64,000 nucleotides of DNA from RUG11237 sp045119215 (GCA_045119215.1 JBGVDD010000168.1:1-64000); one strand, 5' to 3'; shown: positions 42,566 through 52,361, counted from the stretch's first letter. Numbers and translations are program-made. The notes: a model not told the origin generated them from the sequence alone.

Positions 42566-43453
42566 TTATACCAGTTTCTTCATATCAGAGGGGAGGTCAG
42601 CAGTGAACTCCATTGGAATCTTACTGATAGGATGAAGAAAACTAAGGCAATAGGAATGTAATGCCTGGCGATTGATATAGGTGTAGTCAGGGTGATAGAT
42701 ATAGTCACCAATTAAGGGATGACCAATATATTTCATATGCACACGGATTTGGTGTGTCCTACCGGTTTCTAATTTGAGCTTTACAAGGGACAACTGGGAA
42801 TCAGGTAAGTATTTTAAGGTTTTAAAATGCGTTACCGCCCGTTCTCCTTGTGCATAATTGACTTCCCGTTGGATGCAGGAATCAGAGACCCTTCCGATGG
42901 GAGCGTCAATGGTACCCAAAGGAGGAGTTTGTCCGCTGCAAATAGCCAGATATTGTCTATGAACTTCCCGCCTGCTGACCATAGAGGAAAGAATAGCCCC
43001 GCTTAAAGGGTTCTTTGCTACAATGGTAAGTCCGGTAGTATCTCTGTCTAATCTGTTAATGCAACGAAAAACAAAAGGTGAGTCCTGGCTTTGAAAATAA
43101 TGGGCAACCCCATTTGCCAGAGAATTCTCATAATTGTTTAAGGAAGGGTGTATGGGCGTATCAGCGGCCTTATTGATGACTAAGATATCTTCGTCTTCAT
43201 AGACAATATCTAAGGGAAGAGGTCTGGGAACAATATTTTCAGATGGTTTTTCTTCTAAAATACAAATAGAGAGGGTATCATCTTTTGTTAACACAGTTTT
43301 TGTTGTGGCATGTGTTCCGTTTAGAAGTATGCCGTTTTCATGATTTTTTAATTTGGAAAGAATATGACGAGAAAAGCCATGTGACTTAAGAAATAAGTCA
43401 ATGGCTTTATTTTCGTCTGTTTCTTCTATGGTAAAAAGAAATGTGCGATTCAT
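42566..43453 (-). CDS. RluA-family pseudouridine synthase
   Basis: 295 residues. An N-terminal S4-like RNA-binding part (FSRHILSKLKNHENGILLNG) precedes a catalytic domain with the nucleophile aspartate in CINRLDRDTTGLTIVAKN and the KLETGRTHQIRVHMKYIGHPLIGD motif. It isomerises uridine in rRNA or tRNA; the exact target (RluC/RluD type) cannot be told. It starts immediately after the fumarylacetoacetase-family gene, so the two form one minus-strand operon. Confidence 0.92.
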   Translation of the reverse strand: MNRTFLFTIEETDENKAIDLFLKSHGFSRHILSKLKNHENGILLNGTHATTKTVLTKDDTLSICILEEKPSENIVPRPLPLDIVYEDEDILVINKAADTPIHPSLNNYENSLANGVAHYFQSQDSPFVFRCINRLDRDTTGLTIVAKNPLSGAILSSMVSRREVHRQYLAICSGQTPPLGTIDAPIGRVSDSCIQREVNYAQGERAVTHFKTLKYLPDSQLSLVKLKLETGRTHQIRVHMKYIGHPLIGDYIYHPDYTYINRQALHSYCLSFLHPISKIPMEFTADLPSDMKKLV

Positions 43454-43454
43454 A

Positions 43455-44348
43455 TTAATCTCCTATAGTGTTGATTAAGGCACCAATTCCTTCGATTTCA
43501 CAACGGACTACATCTCCTGGCTTTAAAAAAGTAGGTGGATTACAACCAATTCCTGTGCCGGCAGGGGTGCCTGTGGAAATAATGGTACCTGCTTTTAATG
43601 TCATACCTTGAGATAATTCACTGATGATTCTTGGGATGGAAAAAACCATCTTGTTTACATTACTGTCCTGTCGAAGTTCATCATTCACATAGCTGCGGAT
43701 GGATAAATCCAAAGGCAAGGATAATTCATCTGCGGTAGTGATGTAAGGACCTAATGGAGTAAATCCATCCAGACTTTTTCCGAAATACCATTGCTGATGG
43801 CGAGACTGTAGATTTCTGGCACTGATATCGTTCATAATGGTATATCCGAAAATGTATTTTTCTGCGTCGGCTTCTGAAACATTTTTAGCATCTTTACCAA
43901 TGATAATTGCCAGTTCTGCTTCGTAATCTAATGAGTCCACTAGATTGGAGTAAGCAGGAATCGTATCATAGCAAGCGGTAGTTTCATTTACTCTTTTTGA
44001 AAAATAAATAGGATAAGGTTCCCGTTTGGTAAAAATGTCCTTTTCATATCTGCTTGCCTCCATCTCGTGCTCTGCATAGTTGATGCCCAGACATATAATA
44101 TCTTGAGCAGGTTTGCGGATAGGGGCACATAATTTTAACATCTTTAATGGGATAGTGGGGATATCACCATCTGTCTGCGCTAAGTGTAGACGTTCAAACT
44201 CAGCATGAGTCAGATGTAAAATAGTCTCCATCATGGACTTATAATCAATATCTAACAAAGAAAAAGGAATCACAGCATCTTTTTCCTTGTGAAGTATACC
44301 AAGCTGTGGATTTTCATCGGTTCTTGTCATATAAGTTAATATTTTCAT
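43455..44348 (-). CDS. fumarylacetoacetate hydrolase family protein
   Basis: 297 residues. The FAH fold is clear: KPAQDIICLGINYAEHEMEASRYE, DYEAELAIIIGKDAKNVSEADA, GYTIMNDISARNLQSRHQQW, GKSLDGFTPLGPYI and GTIISTGTPAGTGIG with the acidic metal ligands. Family members hydrolyse or decarboxylate beta-diketo acids such as acylpyruvates or oxaloacetate; the substrate here is unknown. ATG 44348 follows GGGAGCG; an earlier ATG at 44390 lacks a site. Confidence 0.92.
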   Translation of the reverse strand: MKILTYMTRTDENPQLGILHKEKDAVIPFSLLDIDYKSMMETILHLTHAEFERLHLAQTDGDIPTIPLKMLKLCAPIRKPAQDIICLGINYAEHEMEASRYEKDIFTKREPYPIYFSKRVNETTACYDTIPAYSNLVDSLDYEAELAIIIGKDAKNVSEADAEKYIFGYTIMNDISARNLQSRHQQWYFGKSLDGFTPLGPYITTADELSLPLDLSIRSYVNDELRQDSNVNKMVFSIPRIISELSQGMTLKAGTIISTGTPAGTGIGCNPPTFLKPGDVVRCEIEGIGALINTIGD

Positions 44349-44552
44349 TTTGTTACGCTCCCGATTTAGAATAATGCAATCGCATCTCATCCATTATATC
44401 GCTTTATGCTTTGAAAAACAAGAAAAAATTATACAAAAAGAAAAAAATATGTGACAGCATACAAGTTTTTGGTGATAGACATAAGCAGGTATTTTTTGGT
44501 AGAATATTAGGGTATGATGTGCAAAAAAGTAAAATTAAGAGGTGATAGATAA

Positions 44553-45479
44553 ATGAGAGAGGAAATTAGACAGGTTGAGGAGCAGATAAAAAAAGCTGTA
44601 AAGGGAAAAGAGCAGATTATCACTAAAGTTATGGCTGCCATTTTAGCAGGTGGACATATTATGTTGGAGGATATACCGGGAGTTGGAAAGACAACATTAG
44701 CATTAAGTTTTGCCAAGACAATTGGATTGTCTTATCGTAGAGTACAATTTACTCCTGATGTGTTGCCGGGAGATATTTTGGGGTTTTCTGTTTATAATAA
44801 GGATACTGGCGAACTTGATTATAAACCGGGGGCGGTTATGTGTAATTTATTGTTGGCAGATGAGATAAACAGAACATCTCCAAAGACCCAGTCAGCTCTA
44901 CTGGAAGTTATGGAGGAGGGGAATGTGACTATAGATGGAGTGACAAGAGAATTACCAGATCCTTTTGTGGTGATCGCGACACAAAATCCTTTTGGATCTT
45001 CAGGAACCCAGTTGTTGCCTGAATCCCAGTTGGATCGTTTTATGATTTGCCTTTCTATGGGATATCCTTCACATGAGGCAGCCATAGAAATCCTAAAAAA
45101 TGATGCAGGAGCCATATTGAGAGAACTGGAGCCGGTAATTACCAGAGAAAGATTATTAGAAATCAGGAGAAGGATAGAACAGGTGTATGTGGATGATACA
45201 ATTTACGACTATATTGTAAGAATTGTGGAGGAAACAAGGGTAAGTCCGTATTTTTATTCCGGAGTTAGTCCAAGAGGCAGTATTGCCCTATTGAAGATGG
45301 CAAAAGCCTATTCCTTTATGAAAGGAAAGGACTTTGTATCCCCGCAAGAGGTAAAGGATGTACTGGGAGAAACATTAGCCCATAGAGTAACTCTCAGTCC
45401 CCAATCCAGAGCAAAATCATATAGTGCAGGAGAGGCATTGATGGTTATGCTAAGGGAGATACCATTGCCTAGAAGTTAG
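44553..45479 (+). CDS. MoxR-family AAA+ ATPase
   Basis: 308 residues. Walker A LEDIPGVGKTTLA, Walker B LLLADEINRTSPKTQSALLEVMEE, sensor 1 ATQNP, and arginine finger LPESQLDRFM. MoxR ATPases act as chaperones for partner von Willebrand-type or DUF58 proteins. It leads a three-gene operon with a DUF58 protein and a membrane transglutaminase, a layout widespread in bacteria and linked to envelope stress or secretion. GAGGTGA precedes ATG 44553. Confidence 0.95.
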   Translation: MREEIRQVEEQIKKAVKGKEQIITKVMAAILAGGHIMLEDIPGVGKTTLALSFAKTIGLSYRRVQFTPDVLPGDILGFSVYNKDTGELDYKPGAVMCNLLLADEINRTSPKTQSALLEVMEEGNVTIDGVTRELPDPFVVIATQNPFGSSGTQLLPESQLDRFMICLSMGYPSHEAAIEILKNDAGAILRELEPVITRERLLEIRRRIEQVYVDDTIYDYIVRIVEETRVSPYFYSGVSPRGSIALLKMAKAYSFMKGKDFVSPQEVKDVLGETLAHRVTLSPQSRAKSYSAGEALMVMLREIPLPRS

Positions 45480-45493
45480 GAGGATAATGTATA

Positions 45494-46654
45494 ATGCGAA
45501 AAATAGAACATTTGGTGGGGGTAGTTTTGTACTGTTTGATTTTCGTGGCAGCAGGTTATTTCTTTTCTAATTTTGTTTTTTATATCTTCTTGATTCCTAT
45601 AGGAATTCTTTTAGTTTGTGATGTACTATTTCCGCAAATTCTTAATAGAAGGTTGAAATTCGGGATAGAGTTAGAACGTACTCAAACATGCAGATATCAA
45701 CAAAACAAAATATATATAAAAATAAATAATCCTACACACTTGTTTTCTTCTATTTGTCTTTTGGCTTTAGAAATTGAAAACAGTTTTACTGGGGAAGTGA
45801 CAGAGCAAACTTTTGCTCATCCTATATGTGGAAGCAAAACACAGGTATTAGAAATTCCTATATCCTTAGAGACATGTGGTAGGTATTGTTTTTCTTTAAA
45901 AAAAGTAGAAATAGAGGGAGTTTTAGGAATTTGCAGCAGAAAAACAGATAAAATAACTACCGCATCCTCCATATTTCTATACTGTTTTCCGGAAAATCTT
46001 TTCATTGATTTTGTGGACGAAGATGATAGGACAAACAGTGGGAAGGATGGTGTGCTGGATTTAGAAGATGGACAGGCACCTGGAATGGATTCTACAGAGG
46101 TAAGTGGTATTAGAGAATACGTTCCAGGAGATAGAATTAAGGATATTCATTGGAAATTATCGGCAAAAAAAGAGCAGATGTATGTCCGGGAGAGAGTAAA
46201 TATTTCCCAGGAAACTTTAAAGCTTTACGTAGATATATATAAAGTCCATTTTGATAGGTCAATACAAAAGAAAAAATTTGCAGATAATGCATTGCTGGCG
46301 AATAAAATCAGTGGAACCAATTTATGGGGCTATCAGTCCCTTACTGATGAAATACTAAGGTTGGCAGTGAAATTTATAAAAAAAATGCTGGAAAAGAATC
46401 AGCCATTAGAAATTATCTGGTGGGATCAGAATCAGATGGATTTTCAGAGTTTTTTTATAGAAGAAGTAAAACAGCTTAAGGAAGCTATGTGTTCAATTTT
46501 TGATACAAAACTAACAGAAGAAAATCAGAAGTTTCAACAGCAATATAGAACAGAGCATAAGTTAAGCTATATATGCTGTAAGAATGATAGTGACACAGAG
46601 CGTATTGTATTAAGGGGAGATAAAGACACAGTGATTGTAAGGGAGGTGCAGTGA
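45494..46654 (+). CDS. DUF58 protein
   Basis: 386 residues. Two membrane helices at the N-terminus (about 8-48) are followed by a beta-rich domain and the DUF58 signature DSTEVSGIREYVPGDRIKDIHWKLSAKKEQMYVRE. DUF58 domains are cut-down von Willebrand A relatives and likely clients of the neighbouring MoxR ATPase. It lies 14 bases after moxR and overlaps the transglutaminase gene by one base. Confidence 0.92.
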   Translation: MRKIEHLVGVVLYCLIFVAAGYFFSNFVFYIFLIPIGILLVCDVLFPQILNRRLKFGIELERTQTCRYQQNKIYIKINNPTHLFSSICLLALEIENSFTGEVTEQTFAHPICGSKTQVLEIPISLETCGRYCFSLKKVEIEGVLGICSRKTDKITTASSIFLYCFPENLFIDFVDEDDRTNSGKDGVLDLEDGQAPGMDSTEVSGIREYVPGDRIKDIHWKLSAKKEQMYVRERVNISQETLKLYVDIYKVHFDRSIQKKKFADNALLANKISGTNLWGYQSLTDEILRLAVKFIKKMLEKNQPLEIIWWDQNQMDFQSFFIEEVKQLKEAMCSIFDTKLTEENQKFQQQYRTEHKLSYICCKNDSDTERIVLRGDKDTVIVREVQ

Positions 46655-49089
46655 TGAAGAAACAGAGAGGGAAAAGTAGGAGTTTTAGGGTGAAATTCTC
46701 CCCGGAGATTGTTTATTATACTACACCGGAAGATGAAAAAGAACGTCTGTTTTTTTTGATGCTCAAGGGCCTGTGTTTTAGCCTGTTGAGCAATGGTCTT
46801 ATGGGTGGTTTTTTGTCAGCAATGGATCTGCCCTATAATAGTGGTTTGGTTATGATAGTATTTCTTGTTTCGGGGATTTTTCTAAGTTCCATGTATATTA
46901 CTCCTATGGTAAGGGATGTGGGATATGTGGTGTTTTTTGGATGCTTTGTCAGTTTTTCCCTAAGATATAAAGCTTACATTAACAGCGGTTTCTATGCAGC
47001 GGTAAATGAGATAAATCAGGAATTTATTGAATATTTTTCATTGCCGGGAGGAAATGAATATTCAGAAAGCTTCTCAAACAGGTATGTTACTGTCACATAT
47101 ATGGTAATTTTTCTGGGAATTATTGATTTGATACTGATGAATATTGCTACTTTATCTGGAATTCGATGTTTGAGTTTTGCTTTGCAGTGTGTTCTTGTTT
47201 GGGCAATTCCTGCTTATTTGGGTAAGACACCTGGAATGTGGTATGTAATATCCACCGTCACAGCTCTGTTTGCCTTAGTTATGCTCAGATACGGGGATCA
47301 TAGCAGAAGCAGCCGGTTGAAATGGAAAGATCGAGAGTACAAATATAATTATTTTGGAAAAGTGAGAACTAGCAGGGGAAGACGGATGGCTGTGTTTGAC
47401 TATCAAAATTCTTATCGGTTGTTTGCCCGTTTTTTGTTATTCTCTCTTGGCTTTGTGCTATGTTTTCTTGGGGAGATACAAATGTTTATGCCTCATGGAA
47501 GTTGGAATAGGCTGGAACAGAGTCAATTACGAAAAAAAGCAGACCAGGGTGTATTTCAAGTATTTCGTTATGGGTTAGAGGGAAGCTTTTGGGGCTCATC
47601 GGCAGGGGGTGGTATAGGCAAGGGAAAGCTTGGCGGAAACAGTGGGGTAAGACCTTCCTATGAAACCCATTTAAGGGTTACTTTTGCTCCTTACAGCCTG
47701 GAACGATTATATCTGCGGGGATACACAGGTGTGATTTATGAAGATAACCAATGGACGGAATATGACTATAGTGATAAAAATTCTGAAGACTCAGAGTACA
47801 GCTGGAGGTTGAGGGAGGAACTTTTATATCAAGAAGGTGTAGGCAAACAGGAGGCGTTTCAGCAAAGGAAAGAAGATAGCAAGCTTGCAAAGGCCAAGAT
47901 GATTGTTGAGAATGTAAAGGCTGAAGAGGAATTTCTTTATACACCTTATTATACATTTATGAAGGAGGATGAGTATAAAAGAAGGGGAGGGAAGGTATCT
48001 TTTCCACAGTCTACTTCCTATATTTATGAATATTATCCACTTCAAAGTTTGAAATTAAAAGATTCTGTTGAGGCCTATAATGGAAGAGAGAAGAAAGAAA
48101 GTGCATTTGTGGAAGATTGTTATTTGCAGATACCACAGAAAAATAAAGCGGTGATAGAAAAAGTCTGTGAAGAAATGAAACTTACAGGAAATCTTCAGAA
48201 GAAAATAACCACTTTGCAGCAATATTTTCAGGATAATTATCCATATACCACCCGACCAGGAAAAGTACCCATGGGAAAGGATGCCATTAATTATTTTCTG
48301 ACGGAGAATAAGAAAGGATATTGTGCTTACTATGCCTCAGCGGCTACTTTGATATTCCGTAATTTAGGAATCCCTGCAAGGTATGTGGAAGGATATGCTG
48401 TGGATTATACCCAGTTTGCAGAGGCAGATTTTGTTCCCGGTGCAGAGTACAGTGAGTTCTATCAAGGGTATTCTTCGTTGGGTGAAACCGGAGTTGTTCA
48501 GGTTGATGTGTCAGATGCCTGTGCTCATGCCTGGGTGGAAATTTATTTGAAAGATTTTGGGTGGTTTCCAGTAGAGGTGACTCCTGCAGATTCTGGGGAA
48601 CAGGAGGATTTCTGGAGCTTATTTGGAAATATCTTTCAACGTGCAGATACAGGATTTGGAACGGTTGATGAGGATACAGGTAAAAGTGGTGTCCTTAAAG
48701 TGAATGGAAAGATGCTTTGGATTTTTCTGGGCGGTGTTTTTTTTATGATTGCTATTATCGTGTATTATCCCAGAACCAAAAGATACTTTGATACTCACGG
48801 AAAGGATTCAAGAGATAATCTGTTTGCGCAGTATCATCAAATGTGGGAGTTAGCCAAAAAGAAAAACAGTCACGAGGATTTGAGTATCTATTTGACCTAT
48901 GAGGAGCAGTTGGGATTTTTGACAGAAAAGTATCCGGAACTCATTGGTAGAGAGTACGCACAGAAATTGATTGAAAAGTTGGAAATAATGGGATTTTCTA
49001 ATCAAAAATTCACAGAAGATGAAATGAAACAGGTGCAGAATGAAATCAGAGAATTAAAAAAGAAGATTCATAATTTAAAAAAGATGTAA
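46654..49089 (+). CDS. membrane transglutaminase-like protein with DUF4129-type tail
   Basis: 811 residues. About seven N-terminal membrane helices (30-290), a large extracellular region with the transglutaminase core (Cys in KGYCAYYASAATLIFRNLGIPARYVEGYAVD; His in DACAHAWVEIYLKDFGWFPVEVTPA, with Glu in the position often occupied by Asp), one more helix (about 685-705) and a helical cytoplasmic tail. It is the usual third member of MoxR-DUF58 operons. The extracellular papain-like fold may act on peptide bonds or cross-links in the envelope. ATG 46654 is used; GGGAGGTG lies upstream. Confidence 0.9.
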   Translation: MKKQRGKSRSFRVKFSPEIVYYTTPEDEKERLFFLMLKGLCFSLLSNGLMGGFLSAMDLPYNSGLVMIVFLVSGIFLSSMYITPMVRDVGYVVFFGCFVSFSLRYKAYINSGFYAAVNEINQEFIEYFSLPGGNEYSESFSNRYVTVTYMVIFLGIIDLILMNIATLSGIRCLSFALQCVLVWAIPAYLGKTPGMWYVISTVTALFALVMLRYGDHSRSSRLKWKDREYKYNYFGKVRTSRGRRMAVFDYQNSYRLFARFLLFSLGFVLCFLGEIQMFMPHGSWNRLEQSQLRKKADQGVFQVFRYGLEGSFWGSSAGGGIGKGKLGGNSGVRPSYETHLRVTFAPYSLERLYLRGYTGVIYEDNQWTEYDYSDKNSEDSEYSWRLREELLYQEGVGKQEAFQQRKEDSKLAKAKMIVENVKAEEEFLYTPYYTFMKEDEYKRRGGKVSFPQSTSYIYEYYPLQSLKLKDSVEAYNGREKKESAFVEDCYLQIPQKNKAVIEKVCEEMKLTGNLQKKITTLQQYFQDNYPYTTRPGKVPMGKDAINYFLTENKKGYCAYYASAATLIFRNLGIPARYVEGYAVDYTQFAEADFVPGAEYSEFYQGYSSLGETGVVQVDVSDACAHAWVEIYLKDFGWFPVEVTPADSGEQEDFWSLFGNIFQRADTGFGTVDEDTGKSGVLKVNGKMLWIFLGGVFFMIAIIVYYPRTKRYFDTHGKDSRDNLFAQYHQMWELAKKKNSHEDLSIYLTYEEQLGFLTEKYPELIGREYAQKLIEKLEIMGFSNQKFTEDEMKQVQNEIRELKKKIHNLKKM

Positions 49090-49091
49090 AG

Positions 49092-49145
49092 AAAAAAGGA
49101 TGTGTTAGGTGAAGGATAAAATGTCACCAATACATCCTTTTTTTT
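49092..49145. terminator. bidirectional terminator between the transglutaminase gene and lexA
   Basis: AAAAAAGGATGTGTTAGGTGA pairs with TCACCAATACATCCTTTTTT with one bulge; A and T runs on both sides suit both convergent genes. Confidence 0.85.
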
Positions 49146-49758
49146 AAAATAGTCTTAATACTCCAAACACTTTCCCTATAATATCTACATCGGTTACGAT
49201 AATAGGTTCTAAAGAGTCGTTTTGTGGTTGTAAGCGAATATGGTCGGATTCCTTGTAAAATGTTTTTACAGTGGCGGAATCATCTAATAGTGCCACCACA
49301 ATATCTCCATTGTGAACGTCTTTTGTTCGTTCCACCATGATGGTATCACCGTCAAAGATGCCGGCGTTAATCATACTATCCCCTTTTACACGCAACATGA
49401 AGGATTCGTTTGCCGGCATATATTCTGCAGGAACCGGAAAATAGTTTTCGATATTTTGAACTGCAAGAATAGGTTCGCCGGCTGCCACCTGACCTACTAG
49501 TGGAACATTCACAACTTCTCGGCGGACCAGGTTAAAATTGTCATCGAGAATTTCTATGGCCCTGGGTTTTGTAGGGTCGCGACGGATGTAGCCGTTTTTC
49601 TCTAAGGTTTCAAGGTGGGCGTGTACGGAGGAAGTAGAGCGGAGTCCTACGGCTTCACAGATGTCCCTCACTGATGGGGGATAGCCTTTGTTTAGTATTT
49701 CATTTTTTATGTATTCTAAGATTTCTGACTGTTTTTTTGTTATTTTTCCATATGCCAT
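49144..49758 (-). CDS. lexA: LexA repressor of the SOS response
   Basis: 204 residues. N-terminal winged helix (1-65: ITKKQSEILEYI, PPSVRDICEAVGLRSTSSVHAHLETLEKNGYI), self-cleavage site A93-G94 in GQVAAGEP, catalytic S128 (KGDSMI) and K165 (SATVKTFY). RecA filaments stimulate its autocleavage and free SOS genes. ATG 49758 follows AAAGGAG; an upstream ATG at 49857 would run through the SOS boxes. Divergent from the yneA-like gene. Confidence 0.97.
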   Translation of the reverse strand: MAYGKITKKQSEILEYIKNEILNKGYPPSVRDICEAVGLRSTSSVHAHLETLEKNGYIRRDPTKPRAIEILDDNFNLVRREVVNVPLVGQVAAGEPILAVQNIENYFPVPAEYMPANESFMLRVKGDSMINAGIFDGDTIMVERTKDVHNGDIVVALLDDSATVKTFYKESDHIRLQPQNDSLEPIIVTDVDIIGKVFGVLRLF

Positions 49759-49809
49759 AATCAAATCTCCTTTATTTATAAATATATTTAAGAAGATTTT
49801 ACCATATTT

Positions 49810-49899
49810 CAAACGTTTGTTCAAGAAAATTTGTTCGAAACATATTGACAAACACATGTTCGAATACTATAATTAAAACATAAATCGAACAAATGTACG
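49810..49899. promoter_or_regulatory. three SOS (LexA) boxes in the lexA-yneA intergenic region
   Basis: CAAAC-GTTT-GTTCA at 49810-49823, CAAAC-ACAT-GTTCG at 49849-49862, CGAAC-AAAT-GTACG at 49886-49899. Each fits the Gram-positive CGAAC-N4-GTTCG pattern with one or two mismatches. The first two are near lexA and the third lies 25 bases before the yneA-like start. Confidence 0.85.
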
Positions 49900-49923
49900 A
49901 AAAAGATGAATGGAGGTAGTATT

Positions 49924-50322
49924 ATGAGTCAAAGAGAAGAACGTTTGAGAAGAGAAAATTTACGATTATCTTTGGAAAGCAGGAAAAAACAGCTGTATCT
50001 TAGGGTGTGTTCAGTAATGTTGTTGTGTTTGGTTGTGATTAGTTGCGTTTCCATATGTACATTGATTTCTAAAGCAGGGAGTCATGGAAGTGCTAAGAAG
50101 GAGACTGTGGAGAAAACCATAAGCTATAAGTATTACACCACAGTGACAGTGGCAACGGGAGAGACTTTATGGGATATTGCCAAAAAATATAGCAGCGAAG
50201 AATTTGGAAGTATTGAAAATTATATTAGAGAAGTGAAGAGTATCAATCATATTTCTGGGGATCGGATATGTGCCGGGGAGGCATTGACAGTACCTTACTA
50301 TAGTGGAGAATACAAGTACTAA
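49924..50322 (+). CDS. yneA: YneA-like SOS cell-division inhibitor (TM + LysM)
   Basis: 132 residues. A basic cytoplasmic start, one membrane helix (about 29-50) and a C-terminal LysM domain (TVTVATGETLWDIAKKYSSEEFGSIENYIREVKSINHI). In Bacillus, yneA is divergent from lexA, is under LexA control and delays septation after DNA damage. The same placement, domain order and an SOS box upstream support this name, although sequence identity cannot be judged here. ATG 49924 follows TGGAGG; ATG 49906 lies before that site. Confidence 0.85.
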   Translation: MSQREERLRRENLRLSLESRKKQLYLRVCSVMLLCLVVISCVSICTLISKAGSHGSAKKETVEKTISYKYYTTVTVATGETLWDIAKKYSSEEFGSIENYIREVKSINHISGDRICAGEALTVPYYSGEYKY

Positions 50323-50353
50323 ATGGAATGTATATAATAAGTGGGAAGGCAGG

Positions 50354-51409
50354 TTATTCCTGCTCCTCCCGTAAGCGAACCTTATCCGCAGCATAACGTC
50401 TTCGTTCCTCGTCAATGGCAGCATAGTGCTTTCTGGTAGTGTTTACATCTTTGTGACCTAATACGTCAGCTACAAGATAGATATCACCGGTTTCTTTGTA
50501 AAGGGCGGTGCCATAGGTACTACGGAGCTTATGTGGAGTAATCTTTTTTAGTTGTGTAACTGTCTGAGCATATTTTTTTACCAGTTTTTCTACACTTCGA
50601 ACACTGATTCGCTTCTTTTGAAGAGATAAGAAAAGTGCATTTTCATGACCAGGCACAGCCTCGGTTAATTCACGCTCTTCTAAGTAGTTGAGCAGTGCAA
50701 TTTCTACTTCCGGGCCGAAGTAGATGATTACTTCGTTACCACCTTTTCGGCGGATTTTGATGCCACCATTTTTAAAGTCTATATCCTTTAAGTCGATACC
50801 TACGCATTCAGATACACGGATTCCAGTTCCCAGCAAAAGGGTGAGAAGTGCTAAGTCTCGAAGCTTTGTCTTGTTATGAAAAGTTTTTTGGTTTTTTGTT
50901 AATTTGTCACCTTGTTCTACAGAATCCAGCAACATTGCAATTTCATCTGTATCCAGACGAATAATGTTTTTGTCATGGATTTTTGGTGTACTTACAAATA
51001 GAACAGGGTTGTTTGGTAACATTTCCTTCTTAAAAAAATAGTTAAAGAAGGTTTTTAAGGAGGAGAGTTTGCGTGCCTTTCCGCGTTCGTCGTTTGTGTG
51101 CTCCACCCCATCCTTCACATAATATTTTAAATAGTCCAGATATTCCTCAATATCTACGGATTTTAGGTTTTCTAAATGATTAAGTGTAATTTTTTTGATG
51201 CCAACAGACGCAATTTCTGGATTTGTTTCTTTTAAAAAATCAAAGAAAATTCCCAGGTCGTAGGCGTAGGAAATTCGTGTTCTTGATGAGGTGTTAGCCT
51301 CGATTCCACGAAAAAAATCCTTGCAAAAATCAGGAAACTCTTTTAGTTTTTCCCGAAGTTTTTGCTCGTTTTCGATATTTACCTGTTCATGATAGGTGCG
51401 CTCTGCCAT
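50354..51409 (-). CDS. chromosomal tyrosine recombinase/integrase-family protein
   Basis: 351 residues. An N-terminal SAM-like core-binding domain (about 30-150) and a catalytic domain with R in LLGTGIRVSECVGID, K in a beta-hairpin (RKGGNEV), H-x-x-R in HKLRSTYGTAL, H in GHKDVNTTRKHY, and the Tyr nucleophile in KHYAA. No prophage or element genes surround it. Its place between yneA and a TtcA-like gene suggests a resident recombinase rather than an element integrase, which is inference; XerC/D-like or an orphan domesticated enzyme are both possible. It starts at 51409, 36 bases after ttcA. Confidence 0.85.
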   Translation of the reverse strand: MAERTYHEQVNIENEQKLREKLKEFPDFCKDFFRGIEANTSSRTRISYAYDLGIFFDFLKETNPEIASVGIKKITLNHLENLKSVDIEEYLDYLKYYVKDGVEHTNDERGKARKLSSLKTFFNYFFKKEMLPNNPVLFVSTPKIHDKNIIRLDTDEIAMLLDSVEQGDKLTKNQKTFHNKTKLRDLALLTLLLGTGIRVSECVGIDLKDIDFKNGGIKIRRKGGNEVIIYFGPEVEIALLNYLEERELTEAVPGHENALFLSLQKKRISVRSVEKLVKKYAQTVTQLKKITPHKLRSTYGTALYKETGDIYLVADVLGHKDVNTTRKHYAAIDEERRRYAADKVRLREEQE

Positions 51410-51445
51410 GATGTTTCCCTCCTTTGCAGTATGTGATGTGGCAGG

Positions 51446-52204
51446 TTAATCCATATTCTTTTTCTTTGGAATCTTAGTAGAAGGGGAGCGTTTTGGCCAG
51501 CCTGAAATATTACCATTTAAAATGGCATGGAACATTCTGTCTTTTGCTCCGGGATGTGACCGGTTTAAGTCTGCTACCAGTTCTTTTGCGTATTGACGTT
51601 TGGTATATCCGTCTACCTTACAAGGATTCTTTACAATAGGTAGATGGTATTTATTGATAAATCCTATGACATCAGCTTCTTTCACATACATCATAGGGCG
51701 GATTACAGTTAAATCCATACGGTCTAAATATGTTTTGGGAGAGAAGGAGTAGAATCTTCCTTCAAACAGCAGGGAAAGAATCATAGTCTCTACGATATCA
51801 TCCATATGGTGAGCATAAGCTACTTTATTGCAACCCAGGGCTTTTACATTTTCATTTAAGGCACCTTTGCGCATTTTGGCACAAAGAGAGCAAGGATTAC
51901 TTTCCTTTCTATCCTCAAAAAGAATTTTGCCAATATCTGTTTTTACAATGATGTGTTCCACTTGAAGTTCCTTGCAGATATCTGCAATGGGGGATAAGTC
52001 AAAGCCTTCGTATCCTAAATCAACACTAATGGCAATCAAATCAAATTTTTTAGGATAAAATCTTTTTAGTCCGTGCAGGGCATATAAAAGGGTTAGGCTA
52101 TCTTTGCCGCCGGAGACTCCTACGGCAATCTTATCTCCCTCTTCAATCATTTGGTAATCATCTATGGCTTTTCTGGTAAAGCTAAGTAATTGTTGAAGTT
52201 TCAT
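51446..52204 (-). CDS. ttcA: TtcA/TilS-superfamily tRNA 2-thiocytidine-type enzyme
   Basis: 252 residues. PP-loop GVSGGKDSLTLLYAL, CxxC NPCSLCAKMRKGALNENVKALGCNKVAYAHHMDD and a C-terminal NPCKVDGYTKRQYAKEL segment with a third cysteine. TtcA uses an iron-sulfur cluster held by three cysteines to thiolate C32 of tRNA; the same arrangement is seen here. Shorter than E. coli TtcA, and a related thiolation target is possible. First gene of a minus-strand pair with the recombinase. Confidence 0.85.
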   Translation of the reverse strand: MKLQQLLSFTRKAIDDYQMIEEGDKIAVGVSGGKDSLTLLYALHGLKRFYPKKFDLIAISVDLGYEGFDLSPIADICKELQVEHIIVKTDIGKILFEDRKESNPCSLCAKMRKGALNENVKALGCNKVAYAHHMDDIVETMILSLLFEGRFYSFSPKTYLDRMDLTVIRPMMYVKEADVIGFINKYHLPIVKNPCKVDGYTKRQYAKELVADLNRSHPGAKDRMFHAILNGNISGWPKRSPSTKIPKKKNMD

Positions 52205-52361
52205 AGTTGGAATCCTTTCTGTATTTCGAAGTGATATTCCAGATTATTATACTGGCAAAAAAAATTTTTAGCAATAGACTTTAAGGATAAAATGTGTAAT
52301 AATAGTAACAACCAGCGTGTTGATGCGTATAGAAAAGATGGTAAAAGGAGGAGAAGTAGAA

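Noticed and set aside
50354..51409. Tyrosine recombinase as sign of a prophage or integrative element
   Set aside because: The neighbours are lexA, yneA, a TtcA-like gene and a transporter; no tRNA, att-like repeats or phage genes are present.
52280..52290. TTTAAGGAT before the PerM-like transporter, possible fourth copy of the shared promoter
   Set aside because: There is no second half-site 11 bases on and no -10 at the required spacing.
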